Counted from the stretch's first letter, positions 46,623 through 57,997 are shown. The stretch is 64,000 bases of DNA from Bathynomus jamesi (GCA_023014485.1 JAJOZX010000925.1:1-64000); one strand, 5' to 3'. Translations and numbers: made by a program. Notes: generated by a model not told the origin, from the letters alone.

Positions 46623-47736
46623 ACCACTTTAAATTGGTTGGCAGATAGTTGTGACCATGTATTTGGTTGCAATAACCAAAGATTTTTCCTCTGTGATACG
46701 AATCGTACGCATATTGGCTTTGTGAGGTAAATGTTTGCCAGAGGAGGAGGGTTCACTTTCTCATTATACCTAGAAACGTGATCAAAGGTAATTCACTCGC
46801 CTTTTCTACGCTTTAATCATATTTGGAAGGTGTTTACTTAATTGAAAGTGTTTTGCTTTCGCAGCTTTGTAGAAGGAAAAGCACAAAAACTTTCGCTTCT
46901 GTTGTGACATTTTGTAACGAAAGGGAAAACTATTTTACCTACAGCTGCACCATACAGTTACCACAAAATTAGGTGACAGTAACCTTTAATATATATATAT
47001 ATGTACAGTTTCGGAAAAAAAGTTCAAAAGGAATAAAGTATTCCGAGAAAGAAGAGAATATTACTAATTAGTAATTTTTTTTTTTTTTTAGGTGAACTTC
47101 TTTTCCGAAATTGTCCACTTCTTCTTGATCTTCAACTTTTACGACTTGAGGTTACTTACTGAACTGTAATGAGTCATTTTCCTATTTTAAAAGTATTTGA
47201 TGACTTTTTGCTTATTCAAATTTATATAATTCTTTCTTTATTTGAAAATCTGGCTTCCATTCCTTTGCAATATTATAATACGTTTGACAGTAGTTTGACG
47301 GTGTTCTCGTAGATGAAGGTAAATTTCCTAACAACTCTGAACAATCATGACTGCAAATGACGAAAATAAACCTTCCATCTTTTCCTTCTCATCTTTATGT
47401 AGTTTATAAACACTACCTTAATAACAGTGCTTCTAAATTACTCGTAGTTCCCTGTACCTTCCATTTTTTACTATAGTTTTTTCCTATAACAAGATTGAGA
47501 CTGTTTCTTCTTCTCATTATCAAAAACAAACAGTGTGTCTGAACGTGTGTTGAGCAAAAAATATTTTGCATCGTCACCCTTGAGAAGCTGATTTTGGAAG
47601 ACCATTTTTCGAGAGAAAAATACTCATTCAACTCCCAATTTCAAATTAATTCTCGAATACGAGCTTTAAATTATGAACTTCGTCTTTACTGATAAAGACT
47701 GTTACACGAAGCAGACCTAGTACGGGTCAAATATAG
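46623..47736. other. Spacer, no gene recognised; small mariner-like MITE inside
   Basis: A ~105-bp palindromic stretch at 47009-47115 begins CAGTTTCGGAAAAAAAG after TA and ends CTTCTTTTCCGAAATTG. The rest is AT-rich and without coding support. Confidence 0.35.
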
Positions 47737-49038
47737 TGGAACTCAGATTATTATCCGAACGCCGGTCAACCAAACGACCGGTTATCCGTACAGCCCCACA
47801 TCGACATACTGTACATATAGTAGGTATACATATGGCGTGGGTTAATGTCACGCCATCACGCGATACGTACTACCTTCCCACCCCCACTCCCGTCCTACAG
47901 TAAGTCTCGCCTACTCCTTTCAATCTTAGCCCGTGTTCCCGCGTGTTTAGCGTGTTCATCTTGCAAGATGCCGAGATCGTAAAAAGTGTCTTCAATGAAG
48001 GAAAACCTACTGATGTTCTCTGTGTCGGAGAATGAAGATGATGACATCCCAACCAGTTCAGAAGCTTCTACGGCTTTAAAAGTTGTACTCAAGTGGTTTG
48101 AGACGCAAGAAGAGAATGATTCTACTCAGAAACCAGTTTTGAAAAAGATACTCGCTTAAGGGCTCGAAAGCGACTGAAAAATTTAAAACAAAAGCAAATC
48201 TTGGACTTTGTTAACCTTTAATTAATATACATACATGTATAATGTGTGAATCTACTAAGACTAATTTTTCGTTTAGTAATGTTGAAATAAACAAGATTTA
48301 GTAATAAAAAAGTATCTTTTCAATTACCCCTGCTGAGAACATTGATTATACCAAAACTTGAATACTACTCAGTCTTGACGTCCCCATATACAAAGGAAGA
48401 AACTAATAGACTAGAAGAAACTCGGAGACATTTCACAGCAAAGACTGATAGCTGCAAAGAGCTCAACTACTGGGAAAGACTCCGTAAACTAAATCTGTAC
48501 TCCCTCGAAAGAAGAAGAAAAGAGGTACACCATAATCTACATATGGAAAATGATCGAAAAACTGGTACCAAACCTAAAACTAAACCCAATTACCATTCAT
48601 ACAAGACTGAAAAATAGGAAAGGCAGGATGTGTAGTGTTTCGAAATTAAAGGCCCGACGAGGGACCTCTTCAACACCGAAGGAAAATAGCTTGGTTGTCA
48701 AGGGGCCAAGACTTTTTAACCAGCTTCCACAGGACCTCAGAAATGTTACAGGGTCAAAGTTGAAGTCTTCGAGAGAAGACTAGATGCCTGGCTCAGGACG
48801 GTACCAGATGAGCCGGATGTACCTGGCTATGTACAGTGGAGAGCGCGAGAAAGCAACGCGCTCCTCCACCAAGCCAGGCCTAGAGGCGGGGCCACCAGCT
48901 TGACCTTCGTGTGAAGAGAGACCAATACACGGAACATCAACGAGGTTAACGAGGTATTATCCGAACAAATCTATTTTCCGAATACCTACTGTATGTCTCC
49001 CAATTCAATTATTTTTTGGATAATTGGCGCTTCACTGT
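47737..49038 (+). mobile_element. Tigger/pogo-like element remnant invaded by a LINE
   Basis: The left end AGTGGAACTCAGATTATTAT (with CCGAACG) and right end GGATAATTGGCGCTTCACTG then TA match Tigger/jerky-type termini. A fragment at about 48024-48160 reads SENEDDDIPTSSEASTALKV then WFETQEENDSTQ, like the acidic, Ser-rich C-terminal tail of Tigger transposases. Stops follow. The LINE fragment at 48333-48935 lies inside. Confidence 0.5.
48333..48935 (+). pseudogene. LINE reverse transcriptase C-terminal fragment
   Basis: Reads MIIPKLEYYSVLTSPYTKEE, ELNYWERLRKLNLYSLERR and, in another frame, MIEKLVPNLKLNP, LVVKGPRLFNQLPQDLRNVT. Further on, VPDEPDVPGYVQW and RGGATSLTFV complete the same tail as the copies at 23.4 and 28.7 kb. 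Two frameshifts, no catalytic RT motif, 5' truncated. The stop TGA directly follows TTCGTG at the end. Confidence 0.75.
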
Positions 49039-49939
49039 ACTGACCTTTGCCCTATATAATCTGAATGGGTCGTCAAAGGTCTACTATAACGTTTTTGGTA
49101 TATATGTAGTTTTAGGGGTATCTATTTTTTTGACAACGCTCAAGACCCTTGATTGGTCGAAGAGTACCCCATCGTTTAAAGAATATTTCTGTTTGCGCCT
49201 TTAACAGTAAACAGAGATGAAAAAGAAATATGGTCACTCCGAATGAAGGATACTGAGCAAACTCCGTAAACTGTTACATGATTGAGTATATATTCCTTCC
49301 CTTGGTGACATAGTCGTTCCCTGCGGTACCTAAATTAATACTAAATGATTGGGAGTCCGGTATATCGTGTAGCTACATTAAAAATGAGTTACAGTTGCAG
49401 AGGCACAGGCTAACAAAACTCCAAAGATCCACTCCAGGCTAGCCCAAGAAAGAGGTAGAGATAAAAGAAAAAACAGAAAAAAACAAAAGAAGATAAAAGA
49501 TACTGAAAACTGATACTATGTTTACACTTGGAGACTTGTAAATCTTTCACACGGGGATAGTAATAGTAACAAAGTATAGAACAGACAAGGCTCCCTCCTC
49601 CACCAGCCACTGCTGACAGAAAATTGTTGTGAAAGAAGATTTATAGGGAAGTAGGAAAATGTATAATGAAAAGAAGTTTCAGAGTTCATTCACACTATGC
49701 GTACACTTACTGTATCTCGTTTACCCAATTACGCATTAGAGGATAGTGCAAAATAAAGATAACATGAAACACTAAACTACTTAATCTAATATACACCATG
49801 AATGTTTTTAAGGAATGTATTTGTATATTTATCATATACAAGAAGCCATCATTTCGTCACTGCATCATTTCTTCAATGAAAGCCAAAGCCATCGTGCTAT
49901 GAGACTTAAAAATTAATTAGTTATATTGTCATCTTTCGC
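49039..49939. other. Spacer, no gene recognised
   Basis: AT-rich. A 66-codon minus-strand frame at 49410-49610 has no domain match. Confidence 0.3.
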
Positions 49940-50907
49940 TCTGGAATTACTCAACACTGATCCAGAGGCACCTCCAGCTGGTCAGCACTCACTTCAGTAT
50001 AAGAATGTTTTCAAACGTGTACATTATGCATGTGATTTCCCCCTCTTTTAAGGAAAGTTTTATTATAACGTAATTGATATTGCGGCACTGATCCAGAGGC
50101 GATTTAGCCAGCACCCGAAGTTTAAAAATTCCCCCCGACAGTGTACAGTACAATATATTATTTTTTCCTTCTTTTTAACGAAATTCCGTTAGACACTATT
50201 TAAAACTAAAGTTCTACTCTAGCAGTCTAGCTAAGTAGCTTCCCTGAAGATGTATATGTCTATTCGAAGAGTTTGACCCTGAGAATTCCCATCAAATTTC
50301 TCAACTGGGAATTTCCAGTGCTCTGAAACCAGACCAGACCAGCGCCTCCTACTACATTTAGTATAAAAGGGGACGTCACTACTTTATAAAACTATGAAAT
50401 TTCTCTAGGTAGCTAAGTCAAATATACCGCGATTATTCCTAAAAAGTACTAACAATCCTACAATGTACACCCAAGTAGCATCCCTGATACTGAAAAAGTC
50501 TATTCGGAAGTTTTGACTCCCGAGAGTTCCCAACAAGCTTCCCGTCTCTACCAATGGGGTATCATCTGAGAACTCCTAGTGCTCTGCAACCAGACCCGAT
50601 CAGCACCTCCTACTACATTTAAAACAAAAGGAAAATGGGGATACTTCTCTAACTTAATAAAAATTGCATCCCTAATTTATCCACCCTTTAATGCAAATTT
50701 ATGCTACTACCTGTTCAGCCTATTCTTAAACATATTTACAAAAGTACTCGCTAAGACCCCTGCGCGGAGGCTATTCCACCTCTCGACTATCTTATACTGT
50801 AGGTGAAAAAGCTCCACGCAACGTTGTCTCAATGTTATTAATGACCTCGGTATATTGTATTGGTGTTGATAAATTACATTAAAAGTTGTTACGTTTTCAC
50901 TAAACAC
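49940..50907 (-). pseudogene. LINE 3' end (CR1/Jockey-like), with tandemly repeated 3' UTR
   Basis: 50907-50707 on the minus strand encodes CVELFHLQYKIVERWNSL followed by VLASTFVNMFKNRLNR and a stop. This fits the typical C-terminal FSxRVVxxWNxLPxxVVxAxSVNxFKxRLD tail of CR1/Jockey-type RT proteins. The 3' UTR to its left is repeated: 50218-50395 and about 50465-50640 share CCAGTGCTCTGAAACCAGAC-like and CACCTCCTACTACATTTA blocks. A shorter CACTGATCCAGAGGC repeat occurs at 49956 and 50086. Different family from the other LINE fragments here. Confidence 0.55.
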
Positions 50908-51119
50908 GAGTCATTATCTTGGTACTCGTATTTCAGACAAGCAAATATGTACTGTACACGAAATTTGACTTAAAAAATTAGCTTCCTCTCAAACAGTATG
51001 GTTTTCCTCAACAGAAAAATGATTTCCTATTTAATGATGAACCTTCATGCATTGTTTCCAATTAACGACATTTGACCATGTTAAATTTGACTCAACAGAG
51101 ACTTCCGTACTTTCTTTAG

Positions 51120-51262
51120 GTTTTGGAATAGGTGACGAAAAAGGCTTCCCAAACTCTATATCAAAGACAAATCAAAAAGCTAAAGGGGCGTCCAACTACC
51201 TTCCCCCACCCCCTACATATCACAGTGGATATGGCCCTCCCAAGCCCGGATACCGCAGAACC
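51120..51262 (+). CDS. Exon: Pro/Tyr-rich segment
   Basis: Acceptor CGTACTTTCTTTAG (51119; a weaker AG at 51131 keeps the same frame) and donor GTAAGT. Reads FGIGDEKGFPNSISKTNQ, then NYLPPPPTYHSGYGPPKPGY and RRT. An ATG lies upstream in frame at 51047, but the residues after it are not a signal peptide, so I treat this as an internal exon. Confidence 0.6.
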
Positions 51263-51992
51263 GTAAGTGACTCAATGACTGACACAAAATGAAATGTTGC
51301 TTTCTCTAATCTATTTTATTCTTATTGAATACAAATCATTCTATCACTAATTATTCCTTCATAAAATTTACTCTTCAAAAACTAGACTAACGTCGCTCAA
51401 AAACAGCGAAATAATACGCCTTTTTTTTTTTTTTAAACCAAACCGTAACATAAATTGTAAATGTTCTGCAACTGTAACTTAGGGTATTGTAAAGAAAGAG
51501 ATATAATGAAAAGACTAAGCGATATGTGACAGGCAATTCTGTTTTGAATAATAATTTTGTATTAGTAATGGTTTCTTCTGTGCGAGATCGTTCCCACAGA
51601 CTAATTTCCCTGACGTACAGCAGGAATGAAATGAGTATATTCTTCTAACTCTAAAAAAAAAAAGCATGATTTTCTGCAATGTTACTTGCTGGGATGAAAT
51701 TTAAGATACCAAATGGCGAACTTAAAAACCTTAAAAAGTATCCCGTTTTATAAAAAGGAAAATCGGATTTTAATACTAGAAAAACTCATCATCTTTTGTA
51801 CAATACATATCAAAATAAGAGTTTGGTGTTACGGTACTGTATCTTCTGCTGTTACAGTAGAACACTTATTTCTACAGGGTGATTCACTCGCTGGTAGCCC
51901 CAGAGTATCGCTAATACGATACTCTGGGGCGACCAGCGAGTGAATCACTCTATACAATACCTGCCAACAAGCCTTTTTAATTTAGTTCCGAG

Positions 51993-52039
<47 letters not shown>

Positions 52040-55000
52040 GTTTTGAAAAGTAATTAGTTGCAAGATTGAACAAATTTATTAAAATCCAAGTGTGTGATAC
52101 GATATTAAAGAAAATTAGATTTTATCGTGAAATTTGAAGTTAAAAAATTCTTCTTTTATAAAAGCATTCTAGAAATTTAGTTTTTATTGTTGTATTAATA
52201 ATTCTTTCGTTGCGCAGGATAATAATGGACTTCAAAATCGCAGGAGCGATTTTCCTTACCGATATGAACTACCTCCCAAAAGAATCCAGCATTCACAAAA
52301 GGCAAATGCTCGAACGGGGTATAAGTATAATCAATATCAACATCAACCTCAGCCTAAGCCTCAGCCTCAGCCTCAGTCTCAGCCACGCCAGTACCGAAGC
52401 TCTCAATACCATTATGCTCAGTACCAACAACCACCGCAGAATCTTCGAGTACAACAAACTCCAGACCAGCAGTTGCAAAAAAAGAAATGGATTCCGATTT
52501 CTAAAAGAATGCGAGCGCCACCATGGCAACAAAATCAAGATTCTCGATGGCACCAATCACAGTCTTTCCTCAGACAAACACAACAGCCGCAAACACTACA
52601 GACTCACGGTTACCTGCAAGACACGCAAAGGAGTTCTTGGCAACAGCGGTATCCTCAACAACCAGAAGTGACGTCACGCCAAAGGCCTCCCAACAGATAT
52701 AGATATCTGTCTCCTTCAAATGAATTTAATCAAAGGTTTCGTGAACCGAATAGGTAATGATTAAAAAAAGTCGTCAAAGTAATGTACAGAATGATTTTTT
52801 TAAGTTTTCTCATAAAGCCTCTGATAAATAATAGTTGATCACTCATTCATCCATTTACCTACTGTAACCAGTTATCATTATTATTATTATCATTATTATT
52901 AGTATTATTAGTATTTTATGCAGGAGGGAAGGGCCAAAGGCGAGCACCCGCCAAAACGCCCCCTTATGTAAGAAGGAGAGAGCTGAAATCAAGTCTCCGA
53001 GGATCATACTGCCATTTTTTTTTTTATAAATTTTGAAAAGATTGTGTAGTATGTAAAATGCATGTATGTGTAGTGAAGAATAGAGGGAGAAGTGTGTGGT
53101 TGAGAGTATGCTAGACTGCTCACAGGGTAGATGGACACGGAAAAAAATCAACTAAAGAGGAAAGTGATAGGAGAAACGGGAGTTTCAGCACTCCCTGTCT
53201 CTTGCGAGTTTACCGCACTAACGTTTATACTCACAGTTTGCAGCACTACAATCCCTCCATACAGTTACTACCACCACCTCCTCCTCCTCCTCCTCTTCCT
53301 CCTCCTCCTCCTCCTCCTCCACCTCATCGTTATTACAACCAGCGACACCGACAAGATGATCTATTTGGTACTACAAGAAGATTTGAAGAACCTTTTGTGT
53401 TCAGAATTCCTCCCACAACAACTCCGCCCCCTCCAACTGTCGGACCTGCCATGTCGAAACTACTAAACGTAAGTTGTATATCACAGGAAAGTATTTAGAT
53501 ATATTTAGCTTTGATGCGAGTGTATTTGCATTATTGAAAACTAAAAACTGAATGTAGAATTCAGTTCTAAATATTAAATCCTATAAATTTTCACTGACTA
53601 ATTATGTAATTAGCATTTTGCAGCTTTAAATCTGACCAAAAAATATTTCTATCTTTACGTTCAAAGCCATGAAAATTAAGGGTTAATTTTGAATGTGTAA
53701 AAGAATGTATAAACGTATGAATGTATATAAAAATATGAATGCCTTAGTGGAAATTATTACAGTAAATATCTACTGTGATCGAGGTGTAAGATTCATACTT
53801 AGTACATTTTCATTATGGTAACGTTCCTAAGAAATACTGACGATACCGATGTCACACCGCTTCTGTGCGAATGGCTGTTTTTATTTGTTTAAACAACTTA
53901 TTGACAAAGCCTAAAAGCCTATTTTGGGGTATCATTCCACTCGGTATCATTCCCATTTCATTCTGCGCCCAAAAGAGTGAGAAAGCCGAGATTGAAAATT
54001 TCAGGGTCGGCATTTTCAAATCAGTCTCTTCATGCCATTCTCATGCTCATCCACGACTTTCCCACTTTGGTCCAAGTTAGGTTAGGTTACTCTAGGCTAG
54101 GCTAATGTTAGGTTAGGTTAAGTTAAATTAGGGAATAGTTGCCATTTCCATTTGGCGCCTTTACCGCGAACAGGAATGGAGTGACATTGTTTCTCAAATC
54201 AAGAAATGCTTTTCTCAAATGTGGATTTCTCATGCGGACCGCGGCTGAGAATGGGAATGATATTGAGTGGCAAGTAATCATATTCGTTCGTGTTCTTATT
54301 TAAATTGTAAAAATAAACAAGGTGAAAATACTGTACTAATTTTTAAAAGAAATTTCTTTTCTTGTCCTTGAAATGAAGAAAACTGTAAATGATGACGTAA
54401 TATTCGTTCTTTGAAGCGCGTTAACAAAGACTCGGCTTCAAAATTTGTGCATGAACTTTGCTTCAATCAGGCGCGGATTCATACCGGTTTGGAGCGTTTT
54501 ACACAAAAACGGTCAGAATTTGCAAAGTATTCAACTTGTGCTTAACCCTTTAGCGCACAGTGTTAACTTTACTGAATTTGTTCTGGCTAACGCCAGACGA
54601 TTATTTAGTCTTGGAAAAGACCTCTGTGCAGTAAAGGGTTAAATAAACATCGGTGGGAAGGACCGTGTAATGAAAGATCTTTGTTACACGAACAATTATT
54701 AGTGAAGATACGTATTTGAAATAGTTGGAATCGGTTTGTATTAAATGAGGTGACATACTGCAATGTGTATTTTTTAGTTCCATGTATGAAAAAAATATCC
54801 CTAAAATGCTTAAAACCCAGGAGTTTCCGGGAGCTCCGCCCCCTGAGACCCTGAATCCTGCTGGCTGTCTGGGCGGCCCCCAGATCTCCGGCCAGCAAAC
54901 CGGTCGCTTTTAGGTTCTGGATCCGCCCTTGCCATTAAGTATATGTATCCCACTAGAGTTTGATTCCCCGTAATAGTCTCCAGTCCATTATAATTGGAAC

Positions 55001-57166
55001 TATGGAAATTTAATATAGGTTCATACTATCCTATAATAAATAGTAATGCGGATAACAAACATTTATCTAAAAAAAATTATAATAATCAGGCCTAAATTAT
55101 AACATTGATATAGACTCATTTATACTTCACACTTTCGTATCAGAAGAAACTTCTTAAGGCACTGACTACAGATGGCGTCACTCTGAATGAATAATGAATA
55201 ATTTTCAGGTTCCTTCTCACACTGTGGCCAATTCGGACAATGTGCCTTCATTCGCTGCAAAGATGTTCATCGTAAGGGAATCGCCTCAAGAATTCTATCC
55301 TCCGAACTACGGCGGAAATGATATTATGAACAAACCAAAACTCCACGTACAAATCCCAAGGACAAAATTCTTTTGCGAGGATCAGAAATATCTCCCTGGC
55401 ATTTACGCGGACTCTATGCTAGGCTGCAAGGTACGTACGTCACTGACTATTCAATCCATCGTTAGTCATGATACCCAAGTGGCAGTCTTAAGTAAAAATG
55501 GGTATACAGTATTACTTAATAATGATAATTAAGTTTTTAGCAAGCTTTTTTCCTGATATAGTAGCTCTGGTTGGTTGTTCCGTTTTACGTTGTTTTCGTC
55601 CAGCTGAGGGAACAGAGACGGGCGGTAACGCCACCAACCGGGAAAAATAAGCCCCCTTTAAAAAGAAGAACTGGGTCGATCCAAATACATTACGTGCAGC
55701 GGGCTCGTCGCTGCATCCCACTCCCCCTTTCTCAGACTGGCTGACAGTCCATAGCTGGGTTGTAGTAACTTTGGCTGCATCACTTAATGTTGCTGCAAAT
55801 TTTTTATGTTTGTCAGTAGAGATTGAAACATCTCCGTAGTTCAGAACATAACTAACTTTTCTATTAATAAAAATGGGCTACTTCGTGTGACCAGTGTTGC
55901 AACATCGCTTCCGTCGATCAGCGAAGTTAAGTGACACTGAGTCCGATAGTACAATAGCTGGTGATGTAGCGACTTGGTGTTCCGATTCCACCTAAAACTG
56001 TAGTAGGTCCCGTCCATCATATGAGCTTAGATGCTACGAAGGAGGTTAAACAACCCCATCAGACAAACCAAACGTTCATAAAACTTTCCTTGGAGCATTT
56101 GAAAAGTTAATTAACCTATGAATATAGGCTGCATTAAGAAATCTCTTCCAAATATAGATCTTAGGGCTTAGGATCACACTTTCTTAGTTTTTCCTTGTCG
56201 TAAATTTAAATGTAAATCCTATAATTGGTAATGAATAGGTTTTTATTGTTTAACTAAAGTACTATTCGATACTTTAACACCTTAACATTTTAACATTTAA
56301 ATTTTTTATTTAAAATAATGCCAAAACAGTATTTCAACTGGATTTTTTCATTATGACTAAGTCCATCACTATATTTACTTTCTTCATTGTAGATGTTCCA
56401 TCTGTGTGTACCATCTTCAATTGGTAGTACTCTAACCAGCTATCTGTGTCCAAATGGGACACTCTTCGACCAGTCCATTCTACAATGCAATTATTGGTAC
56501 AATGTGGACTGTGAATCTTCTACCAACGATTATGATGCTAATTTGGCGTTAGCACTGAGCTACCGACGAATAAATGCCGCCCACCTTCCCCTTCACGCTG
56601 CCACCAACGCAAACACACTCTCCCTCCTCTCTCAAAATGTTAATCAGCTTCAGGTTTCGAATCCGAAGAAGAAACTGTCTCAACGCATGGGGAGATTTTT
56701 GGATGATGAAGACGTTACAATCGATTCTAAAAGTGATTCTGAAATCATATTTTCTCGAGAAAATAAAGCTCTAAAATCAAAGAACGAATCAATTTTTAAT
56801 TTATTTAGAAACGAAACAAACACAAACAAAAGTTTTTCCAGAGATGAAGAACATTCTTCTCTAAATATTTATGGTAGGCCTTATTTACTAAATAATGCAT
56901 TGAGCAAAGACGTTTTTGACCTTCGGGATAAAACGTTAAAGGATCTAATTATCCAGATTCAAAATCAGTTTAAGAACAAGAACAACCATAAAGAGAAAAC
57001 AAAATTAAACTCTACTGTAAGCTTACAAAATTTTGAGGACCAGTTACAAAACCAGTCATATTCTTCCACGAGGCCTACATTAATTAATGGCCTTGAACAT
57101 TTTAGTGAAACAAACTCATACCAATCAATTAAGTTAAATAAGAGTGAAGTAACTCCAACCAACTAA
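51120..57166 (+). CDS. CPAP1-like chitin-binding cuticle protein gene (five exons, 5' end not found)
   Basis: Exons 51120-51262, 52218-52753, 53237-53468, 55209-55430 and 56393-57166. Every intron is GT-AG, and phases fit at each joint (0, 2, 0, 0). The protein is about 635 residues as visible: a Pro/Tyr-rich start, a Gln-rich region, a poly-Pro run, one type-2 chitin-binding domain (six cysteines, across the last two exons) and a ~210-residue Asn/Lys/Ser-rich tail. One ChBD2 within a long low-complexity protein is the pattern of CPAP1 cuticular proteins of arthropods. The expected role is secretion and chitin binding in cuticle or another chitinous matrix. No signal peptide is visible, because exon 51120 needs one base from an upstream exon. 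That exon is either 44651-44773 or outside what I can identify. A poly(A) signal follows at 57419. The exact paralogue cannot be named from this. Confidence 0.78.
51876..51951. mobile_element. Palindromic mariner-like mini-element in intron
   Basis: 35-bp arms (51876-51910, 51917-51951) with two mismatches around a 6-nt loop. The outer end is TA then CAGGGTGATTCACTCGC, a mariner-type terminus. Lies 266 bp before the Gln-rich exon. Confidence 0.65.
51990..52036. repeat. (CT)n microsatellite in intron
   Basis: About 20 CT units upstream of the Gln-rich exon. Confidence 0.9.
52218..52753 (+). CDS. Exon: Gln/Pro-rich low-complexity segment
   Basis: Acceptor TTGCGCAG, donor GTAATG. Frame starts DNNGLQNRRSDFPYRYELPP and includes QYQHQPQPKPQPQPQSQP, QYHYAQYQQPPQNLRVQQ and NRYRYLSPSNEFNQRFREPN. 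About 30% Gln by eye. The other two frames are also long-open because of CAG/CCT repeats, but only this one matches the phases of both neighbours. Confidence 0.7.
52921..53206 (+). repeat. Interspersed repeat, family shared with 36760-37061
   Basis: Begins CAGGAGGGAAGGGCCAAAGG and ends CAGCACTCCCTGTCTC. It matches the inverted copy at 36760 throughout. Intronic, directly before the poly-proline exon. Confidence 0.6.
53237..53468 (+). CDS. Exon: poly-proline segment
   Basis: Acceptor ACTCACAG; the first base completes a Ser codon. Reads LQHYNPSIQLLPPPPPPPPL, a second proline run, then HRYYNQRHRQDDLFGTTRRF and IPPTTTPPPPTVGPAMSKLL. Donor GTAAGT. A (CTC)n tract underlies the proline runs, so length variation is likely. 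An interspersed repeat (52921-53206) ends only about 30 bp before the acceptor. Confidence 0.7.
53935..54272. mobile_element. MITE with TTAGG-type interior, intronic
   Basis: Arms TTCCACTCGGTATCATTCCC and inverted GGGAATGATATTGAGTGGCA match with a few differences. The centre (about 54076-54126) carries repeated GTTAGGTTAGG and GGCTAGGCTAA. Confidence 0.55.
54546..54638. mobile_element. piggyBac-type MITE, intronic
   Basis: CCCTTTAGCGCACAG matched by inverted CTGTGCAGTAAAGGG, with TTAA at 54542-54545 and 54639-54642. Same terminal type as 29321-29408. Confidence 0.75.
54820..54932. mobile_element. Right end of a CAGGGGCGGATCCAG-type hAT MITE
   Basis: Ends GGTTCTGGATCCGCCCTTG, the inverted family terminus. 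The GC-rich interior is degraded and no left end was found. Confidence 0.4.
55209..55430 (+). CDS. Exon: start of chitin-binding domain
   Basis: Acceptor AATTTTCAG, donor GTACGT. The 74 codons end TKFFCEDQKYLPGIYADSML GCK. FFC and GCK hold the first two of six cysteines, and PGIYAD is the aromatic GxYAD signature of arthropod ChBD2 domains. Confidence 0.85.
55891..56080 (+). repeat. 5S rRNA-derived SINE (SINE3-like) in intron
   Basis: 55891-55990 follows 5S rRNA order: GTTGCAACATCGCTTCCGTC, then GATCAGCGAAGTTAAGTGAC, then GTCCGATAGTACAATAGCTG and GGTGATGTAGCGACTTGG. These correspond to the 5S GATCACCGAAGTTAAG, GGTTAGTACTTGGATGGGTGACC region that holds the internal Pol III promoter. It then continues into a non-5S tail with GCTACGAAGGAGGTTAAACA. 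That tail also ends the SINE at 61430-61525. Too diverged and truncated to be a working 5S gene. Confidence 0.65.
56393..57166 (+). CDS. Exon: end of chitin-binding domain and C-terminal tail
   Basis: Acceptor TTCTTCATTGTAG. Begins MFHLCVPSSIGSTL, SYLCPNGTLFDQSILQCNYW and YNVDC, giving cysteines three to six with the conserved LCPNGTxFxQ and WxNVDC motifs. The ~210-residue tail is hydrophilic (RMGRFLDDEDVTIDSKSDSE, then Asn/Lys/Ser-rich) and probably disordered. Stop TAA at 57164-57166. Confidence 0.88.
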   Translation: MFHLCVPSSIGSTLTSYLCPNGTLFDQSILQCNYWYNVDCESSTNDYDANLALALSYRRINAAHLPLHAATNANTLSLLSQNVNQLQVSNPKKKLSQRMGRFLDDEDVTIDSKSDSEIIFSRENKALKSKNESIFNLFRNETNTNKSFSRDEEHSSLNIYGRPYLLNNALSKDVFDLRDKTLKDLIIQIQNQFKNKNNHKEKTKLNSTVSLQNFEDQLQNQSYSSTRPTLINGLEHFSETNSYQSIKLNKSEVTPTN

Positions 57167-57418
57167 ACAGTGTATGAGTGCGGGTGTTGTACTTTGTGTT
57201 TTCGTGCCTTTTCGTTTTGTTTGTGTTTTCTGTTTAAAATTCAGAAGCTTGTCTGTGTTTACCGTTTGTTTAATCCAAACTGACCAGCTTTTTTCGGATG
57301 TAGTTACAGCCAGAGGTTCACCGATACACCTCTGTTTGCGTGATCCTTTCACCGACTGAGAGAGGGGCATTGAGACGACTGTGGAGGATCATTTCATTTT
57401 ATGTACCTTAAAATCCGA

Positions 57419-57424
57419 AATAAA
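57419..57424 (+). terminator. Poly(A) signal of the chitin-binding gene
   Basis: AATAAA about 250 bp after the stop codon, followed by TG-rich sequence (TTCCTGTGATG) as in a downstream element. Confidence 0.6.
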
Positions 57425-57439
57425 CTTCCTGTGATGAAA

Positions 57440-57997
57440 ACGGACTTGAGTGATTGGCGTATGAAGCTAAAAAAAAAGAAATTCTGGTTTCTTTTTAGCT
57501 TAAAAATAACTCCCAAGTGCTCCTTATTTTGTAATTTGTAACATAATTGTCAAACTCTGTATTGCAGTTGCAGGACTATAGGAAAAAAAAAAGGGTTCAT
57601 TACTCTCAAAGAAAAATAAATATAAGGTAAGCAACCTTCAAAGACAATATATTTTAGTTTGCGACAAAACATGTCCAACAACTGCAGACTTAATAAAAGA
57701 TAAGCTACGTATATATTATACAGTAAATAATATATACCTTTCTGAATCAAAAGCTAGATAAAAAAGGTTTTTGTTGAGCCTTGCCAAAATGCTTCAACGT
57801 TGCCATTTTTAGGTTTAAATATTTTTTGTACGTAATTTTTCCCTTGGAATGTGAAAAAAAAAACATGTCAGCTGAAGTTCACTTTTTAATATTTGAACCG
57901 AGTTCATGCATTAGACCAATAAATCACTGTTCAACAAATCTGAACTTTTCTTTTTTTTCTCTCAAATGAAATCTGGTGATTCCTATAGATTTTTGCG
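57440..57997. other. Spacer after the chitin-binding gene, no feature recognised
   Basis: AT-rich, with A-runs at about 57470 and 57582. No coding support. Confidence 0.35.

Noticed and set aside
51047..51119. ATG at 51047 as start of the chitin-binding gene
   Set aside because: The 24 residues before the acceptor are not a signal peptide, and a good polypyrimidine-AG acceptor lies between.
52293..52556. Minus-strand ORF rich in LRLRLRLR
   Set aside because: Antisense of the Gln/Pro repeat in the real exon.
52210..52671. 153-codon ORF in another frame of the Gln-rich exon
   Set aside because: Does not match the phase of either neighbouring exon; open only because of CAG/CCT repeats.
55891..55990. 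Functional 5S rRNA gene
   Set aside because: Diverged within the internal promoter, truncated at the 5' side and followed by a SINE tail.
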